The translations under genes were made by a program, and so were the position numbers. Positions 1 through 10,616 of a DNA stretch of 64,000 nt are shown one piece after another. How positions within the stretch are numbered: the first letter of the stretch is position 1; each line of letters opens with the position of its first letter. The stretch spans positions 28,168-92,167 of the forward strand of contig NZ_MUIO01000023.1 in NCBI RefSeq assembly GCF_002087235.1. Reading direction: 5' to 3'. Origin of the DNA: Pseudomonas floridensis (lineage in GTDB: Bacteria; Pseudomonadota; Gammaproteobacteria; Pseudomonadales; Pseudomonadaceae). Under the pieces are notes generated by a model, which was not told the origin of the DNA, did no database searches, and saw only the letters and a program-made list of their open reading frames with translations.

Positions 1-151
1 AGTTGCTGGTGTCCAGAACGTGTTGGCCAAGTGCTATGGCTCGACTAACCCTGTAAACGTGGTTCACGCCACTTTCAAGGGTCTGAAGGGCATGCAGTCT
101 CCTGAGTCCATTGCTGCCAAGCGCGGCAAGCGTGTTGAGGAGATCATCTGA
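1..151 (+). CDS. rpsE: 30S ribosomal protein S5, C-terminal end (partial)
   Basis: Reading frame starts at base 2 of the window and runs to TGA at 149-151. The visible 49 residues contain [15 protein letters not shown] and end in [12 protein letters not shown], which is the C-terminal fold of ribosomal protein S5. S5 sits at the decoding site of the small subunit and affects translational fidelity. The gene is cut by the window edge, so its start is not seen. It is followed two bases later by rpmD, the usual spc-operon order. Confidence 0.95.
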   Translation, partial: VAGVQNVLAKCYGSTNPVNVVHATFKGLKGMQSPESIAAKRGKRVEEII

Positions 152-153
152 TC

Positions 154-330
154 ATGGCTACCGTAAAAGTAACGCTGATCAAAAGCATGACCGGCCGCAT
201 CCCTAACCACAAATTGTGCGTTAAGGGTTTGGGTCTGCGTCGCATCGGTCACACTGTAGAAGTCCTGGATACTCCCGAAAATCGCGGGATGATCAACAAG
301 GCTTACTACATGCTGCGAGTCGAGGGTTAA
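154..330 (+). CDS. rpmD: 50S ribosomal protein L30
   Basis: A 58-residue protein starting [17 protein letters not shown] and containing [11 protein letters not shown], typical of bacterial L30, and exactly the usual length. It binds 23S rRNA in the large subunit. The start ATG lies two bases after the rpsE stop and the gene ends three bases before rplO, so the genes are read as one operon transcript. Confidence 0.96.
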   Translation: MATVKVTLIKSMTGRIPNHKLCVKGLGLRRIGHTVEVLDTPENRGMINKAYYMLRVEG

Positions 331-333
331 TCG

Positions 334-768
334 ATGAAACTCAATGATCTGAGTCCAGCGCCGGGTTCCCGTCGCGAAAAGCATCGTCCGGGCCGTGGTA
401 TCGGTAGCGGTTTGGGTAAGACTGGTGGCCGTGGCCACAAAGGTCAGACCTCCCGCTCCGGTGGCACCATTGCTCCGGGCTTTGAGGGCGGCCAACAGCC
501 GCTGCATCGTCGCCTGCCAAAATTCGGTTTCGTTTCCCTGAAAGCCATGGACCGCGCAGAAGTGCGTCTGTCCGAGCTGGCTAAAGTGGAAGGCGACATC
601 GTAACTGTGCAGACCCTGAAGGATGCCAACGTGATTAACCAGAACGTACAGCGTGTGAAAATCATGCTGTCGGGCGAAGTTACTCGCGCTGTCACCATCA
701 AAGGTATCGCCGCCACCAAAGGTGCGCGTGCGGCTATCGAAGCAGCTGGCGGCAAGTTCGAGGAATAA
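334..768 (+). CDS. rplO: 50S ribosomal protein L15
   Basis: 144 residues, starting [18 protein letters not shown] and carrying the Gly-rich basic N-terminal extension ([18 protein letters not shown]) that threads into 23S rRNA in L15 structures. The C-terminal half has the L15/L18e fold. Length matches the family. The stop TAA at 766-768 abuts the secY ATG at 769, which suggests translational coupling between a late-assembly ribosomal protein and the translocase. Confidence 0.97.
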   Translation: MKLNDLSPAPGSRREKHRPGRGIGSGLGKTGGRGHKGQTSRSGGTIAPGFEGGQQPLHRRLPKFGFVSLKAMDRAEVRLSELAKVEGDIVTVQTLKDANVINQNVQRVKIMLSGEVTRAVTIKGIAATKGARAAIEAAGGKFEE

Positions 769-2103
769 ATGGCTAAGCAAGGTGCTCTCTCTGCGCTCGG
801 CAAAGGCGGTATGTCTGAACTCTGGGCTCGTCTGCGTTTTCTGTTCCTGGCGATTATCGTCTACCGAATAGGCGCACACATCCCGGTTCCAGGTATCAAC
901 CCGGACCGACTCGCAGAACTGTTTCGACAGAATGAGGGGACCATTCTTAGCTTGTTCAACATGTTTTCCGGCGGCGCGCTGGAACGGATGAGTATCTTTG
1001 CACTGGGGATCATGCCGTACATTTCGGCATCGATCATCATGCAGCTGATGACCGCCGTCAGCCCGCAACTGGAGCAGTTGAAGAAGGAAGGTGAAGCTGG
1101 CCGTCGCAAGATCAGCCAGTACACCCGCTATGGCACCGTTGTCCTGGCTCTGGTTCAAGCTGTCGGCATGTCCGTCGGCCTGGCCAGTCAGGGCGTAGCG
1201 TTTTCTGGCGACCTGGGTTTCCATTTTGTGGCCGTAACCACCTTCGTGGCAGGTGCGATGTTCATGATGTGGCTGGGCGAGCAGATTACCGAGCGCGGTG
1301 TCGGCAACGGTATCTCGATGTTGATTTTCGCAGGTATCGTCGCCGGTCTTCCGAGAGCGATAGGGCAGTCTTTCGAGTCTGCACGTCAGGGTGATATCAA
1401 TATCTTCGCTCTGGTCGCAATCGGTTTGCTGGCAGTAGCGATCATCGGTTTCGTGGTGTTCATTGAGCGTGGTCAGCGTCGTATCGCTGTTCACTACGCC
1501 AAGCGTCAGCAGGGCCGCAAGGTCTTCGCTGCGCAGACAAGCCACTTGCCGCTGAAAGTGAACATGGCTGGTGTGATTCCGGCCATTTTTGCGAGCAGCA
1601 TTTTGCTGTTTCCGGCTTCGTTGGGGTCCTGGTTCGGTCAGTCTGAAGGTCTGGGCTGGTTGCAGGACATCTCGCAGTCGATCGCTCCTGGTCAGCCGTT
1701 GAATATTCTGCTGTTTAGTGCAGGGATTATTTTCTTCTGCTTCTTCTATACGGCGTTGATGTTCAATCCGAAAGACGTAGCGGAAAACCTGAAGAAGTCC
1801 GGTGCCTTTATTCCGGGTATTCGTCCAGGCGAGCAGTCGGCGCGCTACATTGATGGCGTTCTGACTCGTTTGACCATGTTCGGTGCTCTTTATATGACGG
1901 CCGTGTGCCTGCTTCCCCAGTTCCTGGTGGTTGCGGCAAACGTACCGTTCTACCTTGGCGGGACCTCGTTGCTGATCGTGGTCGTGGTTGTGATGGACTT
2001 TATGTCTCAAGTGCAATCTCACCTCGTTTCGCACCAGTATGAATCCCTGATGAAGAAAGCCAACCTGAAGGGCTACGGTGGCAGCGGCGGTATGCTGCGC
2101 TGA
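769..2103 (+). CDS. secY: Preprotein translocase subunit SecY
   Basis: 444 residues, the normal size for SecY, the ten-helix channel of the Sec translocon (SecYEG) in the inner membrane. It opens with a cytoplasmic stretch and a first helix around residues 25-45 ([19 protein letters not shown]). The family signatures [18 protein letters not shown] and [20 protein letters not shown], the latter in a cytoplasmic loop, are intact. Helices continue to about residue 415 and the tail is Gly-rich. It begins on the base after the rplO stop and is followed by rpmJ after 28 bases. Confidence 0.98.
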
Positions 2104-2131
2104 AGCACCCCTAAGGTTCGAGGAGTTGGTG

Positions 2132-2248
2132 ATGAAAGTTCGTGCATCGGTGAAAAAGCTGTGCCGTAACTGCAAGATTATTCGCCGCGAAGGTGTTGTT
2201 CGAGTAATTTGCAGCGCGGAACCACGTCATAAGCAGCGCCAAGGCTGA
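2132..2248 (+). CDS. rpmJ: 50S ribosomal protein L36 (zinc-binding form)
   Basis: A 38-residue protein starting [15 protein letters not shown], with a ribosome binding site (AGGAG) upstream. Cys11, Cys14, Cys27 and His33 form the zinc ribbon, so this is the 'C+' type of L36. In many bacteria, including pseudomonads, this form is replaced under zinc starvation by a Cys-less paralogue encoded elsewhere; no such paralogue is in this window. It closes the spc operon; a hairpin follows immediately. Confidence 0.96.
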
Positions 2249-2266
2249 TTGTGATTTGTGCTTAAG

Positions 2267-2298
2267 CCCAGCAGCTAGTGCGCTGCTGGGTTGATTAT
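2267..2298 (+). terminator. Hairpin between spc and alpha operons
   Basis: A perfect 9-bp stem (CCCAGCAGC at 2267-2275 with GCTGCTGGG at 2282-2290) and a 6-base loop, followed by TTGATTATTTGTT. The downstream tract is only moderately T-rich, so it may terminate partially. It lies between rpmJ and the alpha-operon promoter. Confidence 0.6.
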
Positions 2299-2319
2299 TT
2301 GTTACTACAGCGATATTAT
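2291..2319 (+). promoter_or_regulatory. Probable sigma-70 promoter of the alpha operon (rpsM)
   Basis: TTGATT at 2291-2296 and TATTAT at 2314-2319 with a 17-base spacer, a good match to the sigma-70 consensus. It starts directly after the hairpin stem and leaves a leader of about 50 bases before rpsM. In E. coli this leader is where S4 represses translation; I did not identify an S4 pseudoknot here. Confidence 0.6.
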
Positions 2320-2378
2320 CTCGCGCCCTATTTCTTGGCTTCCGGGGCGTAGGTAGCTGTCAATTGGAGTCCCACTGA

Positions 2379-2735
2379 ATGGCCCGTATTGCAGGCGTTA
2401 ACATTCCAGATAACAAGCATACTGTTATCTCGCTGACCTACATCTATGGTGTTGGTCGCACCACTGCACAGAAAATTTGTGCAACCACCGGGGTTAACCC
2501 GGCGGCGAAGATCAAAGATCTGAGCGACGAGCAGATTGAACAGCTGCGTGGCGAAGTGGCGAAGTTCACCACTGAAGGTGACCTGCGTCGCGAAATCAAC
2601 ATGAAAATCAAGCGCTTGATGGACCTGGGCTGCTACCGCGGTCTGCGTCATCGTCGGGGTCTTCCAGTACGCGGTCAGCGTACCAAGACCAACGCGCGTA
2701 CTCGCAAAGGTCCGCGTAAGCCGATCCGCAAGTAA
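2379..2735 (+). CDS. rpsM: 30S ribosomal protein S13
   Basis: 118 residues, normal length. It starts [19 protein letters not shown] and contains [12 protein letters not shown], the S13 helix-two-turns-helix motif, and a basic C-terminal tail ([20 protein letters not shown]) that contacts tRNA in the P site. First gene of the alpha operon, with the promoter and a hairpin just upstream and rpsK 30 bases downstream. Confidence 0.97.
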   Translation: MARIAGVNIPDNKHTVISLTYIYGVGRTTAQKICATTGVNPAAKIKDLSDEQIEQLRGEVAKFTTEGDLRREINMKIKRLMDLGCYRGLRHRRGLPVRGQRTKTNARTRKGPRKPIRK

Positions 2736-2765
2736 TCGCTCCAGCGCAACGACAGGAATTTAGTC

Positions 2766-3155
2766 ATGGCAAAACCTGCTGCTCGTCCTCGTAAAAAAGT
2801 TAAAAAGACAGTGGTTGATGGCATCGCCCACATCCACGCGTCGTTTAACAACACAATCGTCACCATTACCGATCGTCAAGGTAACGCTCTTTCCTGGGCT
2901 ACCTCTGGCGGTTCGGGTTTCCGTGGTTCCCGCAAGTCCACGCCGTTCGCTGCTCAGGTAGCTGCTGAACGTGCTGGTCAAGCTGCGCTGGAGTACGGTC
3001 TGAAGAACCTCGACGTCAATGTCAAGGGTCCAGGCCCAGGTCGTGAATCCGCTGTCCGTGCATTGAACGGCTGTGGCTATAAGATCGCCAGCATCACCGA
3101 CGTGACGCCAATCCCGCACAACGGGTGCCGTCCGCCGAAGAAGCGCCGCGTGTAA
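2766..3155 (+). CDS. rpsK: 30S ribosomal protein S11
   Basis: 129 residues ending [13 protein letters not shown], the invariant S11 C-terminus. The central part has the RNase-H-like S11 core with [20 protein letters not shown] and [16 protein letters not shown]11 lines the platform of the 30S subunit near the anti-Shine-Dalgarno helix. Second gene of the alpha operon; rpsD follows after 18 bases. Confidence 0.97.
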   Translation: MAKPAARPRKKVKKTVVDGIAHIHASFNNTIVTITDRQGNALSWATSGGSGFRGSRKSTPFAAQVAAERAGQAALEYGLKNLDVNVKGPGPGRESAVRALNGCGYKIASITDVTPIPHNGCRPPKKRRV

Positions 3156-3173
3156 TCCAGGAGACTGTAAAAA

Positions 3174-3794
3174 ATGGCTCGTTACATTGGTCCAAAATGC
3201 AAACTTGCTCGTCGTGAAGGCACCGATCTCTTTCTGAAGAGCGGCGTTCGCGCTATCGAATCCAAGTGCAACATCGAAGCAGCTCCAGGCATCCACGGTC
3301 AGCGCCGCGGTCGCCAGTCCGATTACGGTACTCAGCTGCGTGAAAAGCAAAAAGTCCGTCGTATCTACGGCGTTCTCGAGCGTCAGTTCAGCGGCTACTA
3401 CAAAGAAGCCGCCGGCAAGAAAGGCGCAACAGGTGAGAACCTGCTGCAGCTGCTCGAATGCCGTCTGGACAACGTTGTATACCGCATGGGCTTCGGCTCG
3501 ACTCGTGCCGAATCCCGTCAGTTGGTTTCGCACAAGTCTGTTAGCGTCAACGGCAAAACCGTTAACGTTCCTTCTTACCAGGTTCGTGCTGGCGACGTCG
3601 TTGCTATCCGCGAAAAGGCTAAGAACCAACTGCGTATTGTCCAGGCTCTCGATCTGTGTGCCCAACGTGGCCGCGTAGAATGGGTAGAAGTAGACACTGA
3701 GAAGAAATCGGGCGTTTTCAAGAACGTACCAGCTCGCAGTGATCTATCCGCCGACATCAACGAAAGCCTGATTGTCGAGCTCTACTCCAAGTAA
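3174..3794 (+). CDS. rpsD: 30S ribosomal protein S4
   Basis: 206 residues, the usual length. N-terminal helical region ([20 protein letters not shown]) followed by the S4 RNA-binding domain around residues 95-155 ([20 protein letters not shown], then [19 protein letters not shown]). S4 nucleates 30S assembly on 16S rRNA and in enterobacteria represses its own operon by binding the rpsM leader. SD sequence CAGGAGA lies upstream of the ATG. Confidence 0.97.
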   Translation: MARYIGPKCKLARREGTDLFLKSGVRAIESKCNIEAAPGIHGQRRGRQSDYGTQLREKQKVRRIYGVLERQFSGYYKEAAGKKGATGENLLQLLECRLDNVVYRMGFGSTRAESRQLVSHKSVSVNGKTVNVPSYQVRAGDVVAIREKAKNQLRIVQALDLCAQRGRVEWVEVDTEKKSGVFKNVPARSDLSADINESLIVELYSK

Positions 3795-3816
3795 GGGCTA
3801 GAAAATAGGTGCATCC

Positions 3817-4818
3817 ATGCAGATTTCGGTAAATGAGTTCCTGACACCCCGCCATATTGATGTGCAGGTTGTCAGTCCAACCCGCGCCAAGATCACTCTC
3901 GAGCCTCTCGAGCGTGGTTTTGGCCATACCCTGGGCAACGCGCTTCGCCGCATTTTGTTGTCCTCCATGCCCGGCTGTGCAGTAGTCGAGGCCGAGATTG
4001 ACGGTGTACTCCATGAGTACAGCGCCATCGAAGGTGTACAGGAAGACGTCATTGAAATCCTGTTGAACCTTAAAGGTCTGGCTATCAAGCTGCACGGTCG
4101 AGACGAAGTTACGCTGACCTTGTCGAAGAAGGGTTCGGGGGTGGTTACCGCTGCCGATATTCAGCTGGATCATGATGTCGAGATCGTTAACCCCGATCAC
4201 GTAATCGCTAACCTGGCGTCTAACGGCGCCTTGAACATGAAGCTCACCGTAGCTCGTGGTCGTGGTTATGAGCCGGCAGACTCGCGTCAAAGCGATGAAG
4301 ACGAAAGCCGCAGCATTGGTCGCTTGCAGCTCGACTCTTCGTTCAGCCCGGTTCGCCGTATCGCATACGTGGTTGAAAACGCCCGTGTCGAGCAGCGTAC
4401 TAACCTGGACAAGCTGGTTATTGATCTGGAAACCAACGGTACCCTGGATCCTGAAGAGGCCATTCGCCGCGCTGCAACCATTCTGCAACAGCAGTTGGCT
4501 GCGTTCGTCGACCTCAAAGGCGACAGCGAACCAGTGGTAATCGAACAGGAAGACGAGATCGATCCGATCCTGCTCCGTCCGGTTGACGATTTGGAACTGA
4601 CTGTACGTTCGGCTAACTGCCTTAAGGCGGAGAACATCTACTACATTGGTGACCTGATTCAGCGCACCGAAGTAGAGCTGTTGAAAACTCCGAACCTTGG
4701 GAAGAAGTCTTTGACTGAGATCAAAGACGTTCTGGCCTCCCGTGGTCTGTCCCTCGGCATGCGCCTCGACAACTGGCCGCCGGCAAGTCTTAAGAAGGAC
4801 GACAAGGCTACGGCCTGA
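3817..4818 (+). CDS. rpoA: DNA-directed RNA polymerase subunit alpha
   Basis: 333 residues, typical for gammaproteobacteria. N-terminal assembly domain contains [22 protein letters not shown]; the C-terminal domain after a linker near residue 240 holds [20 protein letters not shown] and [24 protein letters not shown], the helix-hairpin-helix that touches UP elements and activators. It sits between rpsD and rplQ as in all pseudomonads. Confidence 0.98.
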   Translation: MQISVNEFLTPRHIDVQVVSPTRAKITLEPLERGFGHTLGNALRRILLSSMPGCAVVEAEIDGVLHEYSAIEGVQEDVIEILLNLKGLAIKLHGRDEVTLTLSKKGSGVVTAADIQLDHDVEIVNPDHVIANLASNGALNMKLTVARGRGYEPADSRQSDEDESRSIGRLQLDSSFSPVRRIAYVVENARVEQRTNLDKLVIDLETNGTLDPEEAIRRAATILQQQLAAFVDLKGDSEPVVIEQEDEIDPILLRPVDDLELTVRSANCLKAENIYYIGDLIQRTEVELLKTPNLGKKSLTEIKDVLASRGLSLGMRLDNWPPASLKKDDKATA

Positions 4819-4859
4819 TCGTCGTAATCACCGAACGTGAGTTTGGTAAGGAATGAACC

Positions 4860-5246
4860 ATGCGTCATCGTAAAAGTGGACGTCACCTGAGCCGTACCAG
4901 CTCTCACCGCAAAGCCATGTTTCAGAACATGGCGGTGTCGCTGTTCGAGCACGAGCTGATCAAGACTACCCTGCCGAAAGCCAAGGAACTGCGCCGCGTT
5001 GCCGAGCCGCTGATCACCCTGGCCAAGGAAGACAGCGTTGCAAACCGTCGTCTGGCTTTCGACCGTACTCGTTCGAAAGAAATCGTCGGCAAGCTGTTCA
5101 ACGATCTGGGTAAGCGCTATGCAACCCGTCAGGGCGGCTACCTGCGTATCCTGAAGTGCGGCTTCCGCGCTGGCGACAACGCGCCTATGGCGTACGTCGA
5201 GTTGGTTGATCGTCCTGTCGGTGGCTCTGTAGAAGCTGCTGAATAA
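4860..5246 (+). CDS. rplQ: 50S ribosomal protein L17
   Basis: 128 residues starting [20 protein letters not shown], the diagnostic L17 N-terminus, and ending with a short acidic tail after [12 protein letters not shown]. It binds 23S rRNA near the exit tunnel. SD AAGGAATG precedes the start. It closes the alpha operon; a rho-independent terminator follows 18 bases after the stop. Confidence 0.97.
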   Translation: MRHRKSGRHLSRTSSHRKAMFQNMAVSLFEHELIKTTLPKAKELRRVAEPLITLAKEDSVANRRLAFDRTRSKEIVGKLFNDLGKRYATRQGGYLRILKCGFRAGDNAPMAYVELVDRPVGGSVEAAE

Positions 5247-5264
5247 GACATCAGTTTGAACAAG

Positions 5265-5291
5265 AAACCGGGCCTAGTGCCCGGTTTTTTG
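5265..5291 (+). terminator. Rho-independent terminator of the alpha operon
   Basis: Stem AAACCGGGC (5265-5273) and GCCCGGTTT (5279-5287), a 5-base loop, then a run of T. It separates the ribosomal genes from katA. Confidence 0.9.
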
Positions 5292-5414
5292 TTATCTGCA
5301 ATTGGCGATGGCTATCGATTGGAAATAATTAATAAATTTCTATGTATAAGGCTTCTCCACGATACTTCCGCTCAAGCTGATTAGCCGGCTATCCAAGCCT
5401 GAGGAAGATATCGC

Positions 5415-6860
5415 ATGAGCCAGAAAACGCTGACCACCGCCAGTGGCGCGCCAGTCGCCGACAACCAGAATTCTCGTTCGGCGGGCCCCCGCGGCCCTTT
5501 GCTGCTTGAAGATTTTCACCTGATCGAAAAGCTTGCCCATTTCAACCGCGAGAACATCCCTGAGCGTCGTGTGCACGCCAAGGGCTCGGGTGCCCACGGT
5601 ACGTTCACCGTCACCCAAGACATCACTCGATACACCAGCGCCAATCTGTTCAACACCATTGGCAAGGAGACGCCGATTTTCATACGCTTCTCCACTGTAG
5701 GTGGAGAGCGTGGTTCAGCTGATACCGAACGCGACCCGCGTGGTTTCGCTGTGAAGTTCTACACCGAGGAAGGCAACTGGGACATTGTGGGCAATAACAC
5801 GCCTGTGTTTTTCATCCGCGATCCGCTGAAATTCCCGGACTTCATCCATACCCAGAAGCGTTTGCCCCAGACCAATCTGAAGAGTCCGCAAATGATGTGG
5901 GACTTCTGGTCGCACTCGCCCGAGGCGCTGCATCAGGTCACCATCCTGTTCTCGGATCGGGGCATTCCAGATGGCTATCGTCACATGCATGGCTTCGGCA
6001 GCCACACCTACAGCCTGATCAGCTCCAATGGCGAGCGTCACTGGGTGAAGTGGCACTACAAGAGCAAGCAAGGCATCAAGAACCTGACGCCTGAGGATGC
6101 TGCGCGCATTGCCGGTACCGATCCGGATTACGCTCAGCGCGACCTGTTCACAGCTATCGAACGAGGGGACTTCCCGAAATGGCAGGTCTGCATCCAGTTG
6201 ATGACCGAGGCTCAGGCCAACACTCATCATGAGAACCCGTTTGACGTGACCAAAACCTGGTCACAGAAAGAGTACCCGCTGATCGAAGTCGGCGAGCTTG
6301 AGCTCAACCGCAACCCGCTGAACTACTTCGCTGAAGTCGAGCAGGCGGCGTTTGGGCCAAGCAATAGGGTGCCAGGTGTTGGCTTGTCGCCAGACCGCAT
6401 GTTGCAGGGCCGTGTATTCGCCTACGCTGATGCGCATCGCTATCGCGTTGGCACCAATCACCAGCAATTGCCGATCAATGCACCGAAGAACCCCGTATAC
6501 AGCTACCAACGCGATGGTTCGATGGCGTTTGGCGCCAACGGTGGTGCGACGCCGAACTACGAGCCAAACAGCTACTCCGATGCGCCCAGGCAGGATCCGC
6601 GTTACGAAGAACCGGCCTTGGCATTGAGTGGTGCTGCCGATCGCCACGATCATCGCGTCGACGGCGACTACTACAGTCAGGCCGGCAAGCTGTTCAATTT
6701 GATGAACGCCGATCAGAAAGCGCTGCTGATCAATAACATTGCTGGTGCAATGGCCGGCGTATCCAGCGATGTGGTGCAGCGTCAGTTGCAGCACTTCTAC
6801 AAAGCTGACGCGGCTTACGGTGAAGGCATTGCCAATGCGCTGGGCGTGAAACTGGGCTGA
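5415..6860 (+). CDS. katA: Monofunctional heme catalase (KatA-type)
   Basis: 481 residues, a small-subunit catalase that breaks down hydrogen peroxide. The distal catalytic His54 lies in [13 protein letters not shown], the Asn in [17 protein letters not shown], and the proximal heme Tyr region in [18 protein letters not shown]. There is no signal peptide, so it acts in the cytoplasm. SD GAGGAAG lies 7 bases before the ATG. Position after rplQ and before a ferritin gene matches the P. aeruginosa katA locus, where peroxide detoxification and iron storage are adjacent. The upstream region (5300-5340) is AT-rich, but I see no convincing OxyR or Fur site. A terminator follows. Confidence 0.96.
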   Translation: MSQKTLTTASGAPVADNQNSRSAGPRGPLLLEDFHLIEKLAHFNRENIPERRVHAKGSGAHGTFTVTQDITRYTSANLFNTIGKETPIFIRFSTVGGERGSADTERDPRGFAVKFYTEEGNWDIVGNNTPVFFIRDPLKFPDFIHTQKRLPQTNLKSPQMMWDFWSHSPEALHQVTILFSDRGIPDGYRHMHGFGSHTYSLISSNGERHWVKWHYKSKQGIKNLTPEDAARIAGTDPDYAQRDLFTAIERGDFPKWQVCIQLMTEAQANTHHENPFDVTKTWSQKEYPLIEVGELELNRNPLNYFAEVEQAAFGPSNRVPGVGLSPDRMLQGRVFAYADAHRYRVGTNHQQLPINAPKNPVYSYQRDGSMAFGANGGATPNYEPNSYSDAPRQDPRYEEPALALSGAADRHDHRVDGDYYSQAGKLFNLMNADQKALLINNIAGAMAGVSSDVVQRQLQHFYKADAAYGEGIANALGVKLG

Positions 6861-6877
6861 GTCGAAGTGAGAAACAG

Positions 6878-6903
6878 AACCGCCCTCATTTGGGCGGTTT
6901 TTC
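6878..6903 (+). terminator. Rho-independent terminator after katA
   Basis: Stem AACCGCCC (6878-6885) with GGGCGGTT (6892-6899), a 6-base loop and a T run. It separates katA from the ferritin gene, so the two have independent transcripts. Confidence 0.85.
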
Positions 6904-7014
6904 GCTTCTGGATGGCGTTATTTCGACGTTTTTTATCGGATTATTGCGTTTTTCTAAGTGACCTGATGCGGCGCTTGGTTCAAACTATCGCCTTTCAGCA
7001 GGAGATCTGGTGCG

Positions 7015-7479
7015 ATGCAAGGCCATCCAGAAGTAATCGATTATCTCAACACATTGCTCACTGGCGAACTGGCGGCTCGTGACCAATATTTCATCCATTC
7101 GCGCATGTACGAAGATTGGGGTTTCGCCAAGCTTTACGAGCGCATCAATCATGAAATGGAAGAAGAGGCGCAACACGCCGATGCGCTGATGCGTCGTATC
7201 CTGATTCTCGAAGGCACGCCACGCATGCGTCCGGATGACCTGGATATCGGCACCACCGTGCCTGAGATGCTCGCCAGCGATCTTCGTCTCGAGTACAAGG
7301 TCCGTGCCGCATTGTGCAAGGGCATTGCGCTCTGCGAGCTGCACAAGGACTACATCAGCCGTGACATCCTTCGTGTCCAGCTGGCTGATACCGAAGAAGA
7401 CCACACCTATTGGCTGGAACAGCAGATGGGGCTGATCAAGTCCATCGGTTTGCAGAACTACCTGCAGTCGCAATTCTGA
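7015..7479 (+). CDS. ftnA: Bacterial ferritin FtnA (bacterioferritin-like, lacks the heme Met)
   Basis: 154 residues of the ferritin/bacterioferritin four-helix fold; stores iron in 24-subunit shells. The ferroxidase ligands are all present: Glu18, Glu51, His54, Glu93, Glu127 and His130. However, position 52, which is the axial heme ligand Met in true bacterioferritins, is Ala here (EEEAQHAD). The P. aeruginosa protein at the same locus (PA4235, once called BfrA) also lacks Met52 and is known to be a heme-free ferritin, FtnA. The protein is usually labelled bacterioferritin by similarity; that name would be wrong in function. SD AGGAGA precedes the start. Confidence 0.92.
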   Translation: MQGHPEVIDYLNTLLTGELAARDQYFIHSRMYEDWGFAKLYERINHEMEEEAQHADALMRRILILEGTPRMRPDDLDIGTTVPEMLASDLRLEYKVRAALCKGIALCELHKDYISRDILRVQLADTEEDHTYWLEQQMGLIKSIGLQNYLQSQF

Positions 7480-7500
7480 TTCAGTCATCGTGGTTACTAA

Positions 7501-7534
7501 AAAGCTCCTGCACATGCGTGACAGGAGCTTTTTT
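7501..7534 (+). terminator. Rho-independent terminator after ftnA
   Basis: Stem AAAGCTCCTG (7501-7510) with CAGGAGCTTT (7522-7531) and a T tract to 7534. Confidence 0.88.
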
Positions 7535-7553
7535 CATTCTGGCCTCAGGCATG

Positions 7554-7581
7554 AATGGGTTTGGCGTTGACCAAACCCATT
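7554..7581. repeat. Inverted repeat between convergent ftnA and uvrA
   Basis: Perfect 11-bp arms (AATGGGTTTGG at 7554-7564 and CCAAACCCATT at 7571-7581) around a 6-base loop. It has no T tract on either side, so it may protect 3' ends or help stop transcription from uvrA on the minus strand rather than act as a classical terminator. Confidence 0.55.
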
Positions 7582-7593
7582 ACTATGCGCCTA

Positions 7594-10428
7594 TCAAGCC
7601 TTGTCGCGGATCAACAGCGGCTTGAGGTAATGCCCGGTGTAAGACTGCTTCATTTCGGCAACCTGTTCCGGCGTGCCTGTGGCAATGATCTGTCCACCTC
7701 GCGATCCGCCTTCCGGGCCGAGATCGACCAGCCAGTCCGCTGTCTTGATGACGTCCAGGTTGTGCTCGATCACTACCACCGTGTTGCCGTGGTCGCGCAA
7801 GCGATGCAGCACATCGAGCAACTGCTGGATATCCGCGAAGTGCAGACCTGTGGTCGGCTCATCGAGGATGTACAGCGTCTTGCCAGTATCGCGCTTGGAA
7901 AGCTCACGGGACAGCTTGACCCGTTGGGCCTCACCGCCTGAAAGCGTCGTGGCCGACTGACCCAGCTTGATGTAGGAAAGCCCCACATCCATCAGCGTCT
8001 GCAGCTTACGCGCCAGTGCCGGAACGGCATCGAAGAACTCACGCGCTTCTTCGATGGTCATTTCCAGCACTTCGTGAATGCTCTTGCCCTTATATTTGAT
8101 CTCGAGCGTCTCACGGTTGTAGCGCTTGCTTTTGCACACGTCGCACGGCACGTAGATGTCCGGCAGGAAGTGCATCTCGACCTTGATCAGACCGTCGCCC
8201 TGGCAAGCCTCGCAACGACCGCCCTTGACGTTGAACGAGAAGCGGCCCGGACCATAGCCGCGCGAACGCGACTCTGGCACACCGGCAAACAACTCACGAA
8301 TTGGCGTGAACAGCCCGGTGTAGGTCGCCGGGTTGGAGCGGGGCGTACGACCGATCGGACTCTGGTCAATGTCCACCACCTTGTCCAGGTGCTGCAGGCC
8401 ATTGATGCTGTCGTGAGTCGCCGCTTCAAGCGTCGTTGCACCGTTCAGGGCCGTGGCGCTGAGCGGGAACAAGGTGTTGTTGATCAGCGTCGATTTGCCC
8501 GAACCCGATACACCCGTTACACAGGTCAACAACCCGATGGGGATTTCCAGGTTCACGTTCTGCAAGTTGTTGCCGCGAGCGCCCTTGAGCGTCAGTGACA
8601 ACTTCTTGTTACGTGGGGTGCGCTTGGCAGGTACTTCGATTTTCACGCGGCCCGACAGGTATTTACCGGTCAGTGAGTCAGGGTGCGACATCACTTCATC
8701 CGGTGTGCCCTCGGCCACGATATGACCGCCATGCACGCCCGCACCCGGGCCGATGTCCACCACGTAATCAGCGAGGCGAATCGCGTCTTCGTCGTGCTCG
8801 ACCACGATCACCGTGTTGCCAATATCACGCAGATGCTTGAGCGTGCCAAGCAGCCGGTCGTTGTCTCGCTGGTGCAGGCCGATGGACGGTTCGTCGAGGA
8901 TGTACATCACCCCGACCAGGCCCGCGCCGATCTGGCTGGCCAGACGAATACGCTGCGCCTCACCGCCGGACAGCGTGTCAGCGCTGCGGTCCAGCGTCAG
9001 GTAATCCAGACCCACGTTGACCAGGAACTGCAGGCGCTCGCGGATTTCCTTGAGAATCTTGTCGGCGATTTCGCCGCGGCGGCCGGTCAGCTTCAGAGAA
9101 TCGAAGTAGTCGGTAGCATCACCAATCGGCAGGCTGGTCACCGCAGGCAAGGTCTTTTCGCCCACCCACACATGGCGGGCTTCACGGCGCAAACGAGTGC
9201 CGCGGCAGTCAGGACAGGGCTGGGTGCCGAGGAACTTGGCCAGCTCCTCGCGCACGGTCGCCGATTCCGTTTCCCGATAACGACGCTCAAGGTTTGGCAC
9301 GATGCCTTCGAACGGATGCGCACGTTTGACGATGTCGCCACGATCATTCAGGTAGCGGAAATCGACATTTTGCGAGCCGCTGCCGTTGAGCAGGACCTTC
9401 TGCTGATCGGCAGGCAGTTCCTTGAACGGCACTTCCAGACTGAAACCGTAATGCTTGGCCAGCGAGCCGAGCATCTGGAAGTAGTAAACGTTTCGTCTGT
9501 CCCAGCCACGTATCGCACCTTCGGCCAGCGTCAGTTCGGCATTGACCAGACGCTTGATATCGAAGAACTGCTTCACGCCCAGACCGTCGCAGGTCGGGCA
9601 GGCGCCTGCGGGGTTGTTGAACGAGAACAACTTGGGTTCAAGCTCGCTGATTGCATGACCGCAGATGGGGCAGGCAAAGCGTGCGGAGAAGATTGTCTCT
9701 TCACCCGGCTCGTCGTCCATCGGGGCGACCAGCGCAATACCATCGGCCAGTTTCAGCGCGGTCTCGAAAGACTCGGCGAGACGCTGTTGCAGATCGGCAC
9801 GCACCTTGAAGCGGTCCACGACCACATCGATGGAGTGTTTCTTCTGTTTGTCGAGCTTGGGCAGTTCATCCAGCTCGCACAGCTTGCCGTTGACCCGGGC
9901 TCGCACGAAACCCTGTGCGCGCAACTCTTCGAACACCGACAGATGCTCGCCCTTGCGTTCCCGGATGACCGGCGCCAGCAGCATCAGCTTGCTGCCTTCG
10001 GGCTGAGCCAGCACCAGATCGACCATCTGGCTGACCGTCTGGGCTTCCAGGGGAATATCATGATCCGGGCAGCGAGGCTGACCGACCCGCGCGTACAGCA
10101 AGCGCAGGTAATCGTAGATCTCGGTAATGGTGCCCACGGTCGAGCGTGGGTTGTGGGATGTCGATTTCTGTTCGATGGAGATCGCAGGCGACAGGCCTTC
10201 GATGGTGTCGACGTCCGGCTTTTCCATCATCGACAGAAACTGCCGGGCATACGCGGAAAGCGACTCGACGTAACGCCGTTGCCCTTCGGCATAAAGCGTG
10301 TCGAACGCCAACGATGATTTGCCAGAACCGGATAATCCGGTGATAACGATCAGCTTGTCGCGTGGAAGAGTCAGGTCAATGTTTTTCAGGTTGTGGGTTC
10401 GAGCCCCACGAATCAGGATCTTGTCCAA
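7594..10428 (-). CDS. uvrA: Excinuclease ABC subunit A
   Basis: Damage-recognition ATPase of nucleotide excision repair. I place the start at a TTG codon (10428), giving 944 residues beginning [M][15 protein letters not shown] as in other UvrA proteins; a GCGAGG SD-like motif lies just upstream. An in-frame ATG 22 codons further up would add a basic, non-conserved leader. Two ABC modules are visible: Walker [10 protein letters not shown] (about residues 31-39) and a second GVSGSGKST, two signature motifs ([24 protein letters not shown]) and zinc modules CPICGH...CPTC and CEACQGDG...CDVC. No canonical LexA box was found in the promoter region. Confidence 0.96.
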   Translation of the reverse strand: MDKILIRGARTHNLKNIDLTLPRDKLIVITGLSGSGKSSLAFDTLYAEGQRRYVESLSAYARQFLSMMEKPDVDTIEGLSPAISIEQKSTSHNPRSTVGTITEIYDYLRLLYARVGQPRCPDHDIPLEAQTVSQMVDLVLAQPEGSKLMLLAPVIRERKGEHLSVFEELRAQGFVRARVNGKLCELDELPKLDKQKKHSIDVVVDRFKVRADLQQRLAESFETALKLADGIALVAPMDDEPGEETIFSARFACPICGHAISELEPKLFSFNNPAGACPTCDGLGVKQFFDIKRLVNAELTLAEGAIRGWDRRNVYYFQMLGSLAKHYGFSLEVPFKELPADQQKVLLNGSGSQNVDFRYLNDRGDIVKRAHPFEGIVPNLERRYRETESATVREELAKFLGTQPCPDCRGTRLRREARHVWVGEKTLPAVTSLPIGDATDYFDSLKLTGRRGEIADKILKEIRERLQFLVNVGLDYLTLDRSADTLSGGEAQRIRLASQIGAGLVGVMYILDEPSIGLHQRDNDRLLGTLKHLRDIGNTVIVVEHDEDAIRLADYVVDIGPGAGVHGGHIVAEGTPDEVMSHPDSLTGKYLSGRVKIEVPAKRTPRNKKLSLTLKGARGNNLQNVNLEIPIGLLTCVTGVSGSGKSTLINNTLFPLSATALNGATTLEAATHDSINGLQHLDKVVDIDQSPIGRTPRSNPATYTGLFTPIRELFAGVPESRSRGYGPGRFSFNVKGGRCEACQGDGLIKVEMHFLPDIYVPCDVCKSKRYNRETLEIKYKGKSIHEVLEMTIEEAREFFDAVPALARKLQTLMDVGLSYIKLGQSATTLSGGEAQRVKLSRELSKRDTGKTLYILDEPTTGLHFADIQQLLDVLHRLRDHGNTVVVIEHNLDVIKTADWLVDLGPEGGSRGGQIIATGTPEQVAEMKQSYTGHYLKPLLIRDKA

Positions 10429-10483
10429 AATGGCCTCGCACGGCGGGCGTCGAAAACGTAGGAGTATACGGATAAATACTGGA

Positions 10484-10500
10484 TGGATACACACTATCCA
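10484..10500. promoter_or_regulatory. Inverted repeat in the uvrA/MFS divergent promoter region
   Basis: TGGATA-CACAC-TATCCA, perfect 6-bp arms with a 5-base spacer, about 55 bases upstream of the uvrA start. A TATACT on the minus strand (10468-10463) could be the uvrA -10 box. The repeat does not fit the Pseudomonas LexA consensus CTGTATAtatatACAG. Its role is unknown. Confidence 0.35.
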
Positions 10501-10616
10501 CCGGCTTTACAGGCAGAGATGAAGACTCTGTCATGTAAACGCGGCAAAGCGTCGCGATATACCCCGTCAATCGATGGGACTGGTAGAATCGCCGCCGGTT
10601 CACACGAGGTTTTTCC

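Noticed and set aside
64..2175. 703-residue antisense frame across rpmD, rplO and secY
   Set aside because: Mirror of strongly biased ribosomal-protein codons; Gln/His/Arg-rich composition, no domain and no SD.
5292..5414. Fur or OxyR site upstream of katA
   Set aside because: The AT-rich sequence gives only partial matches to either consensus.
8683..10317. 544-residue frame antisense to uvrA
   Set aside because: The conserved UvrA protein on the minus strand explains the region; the antisense product resembles no protein.
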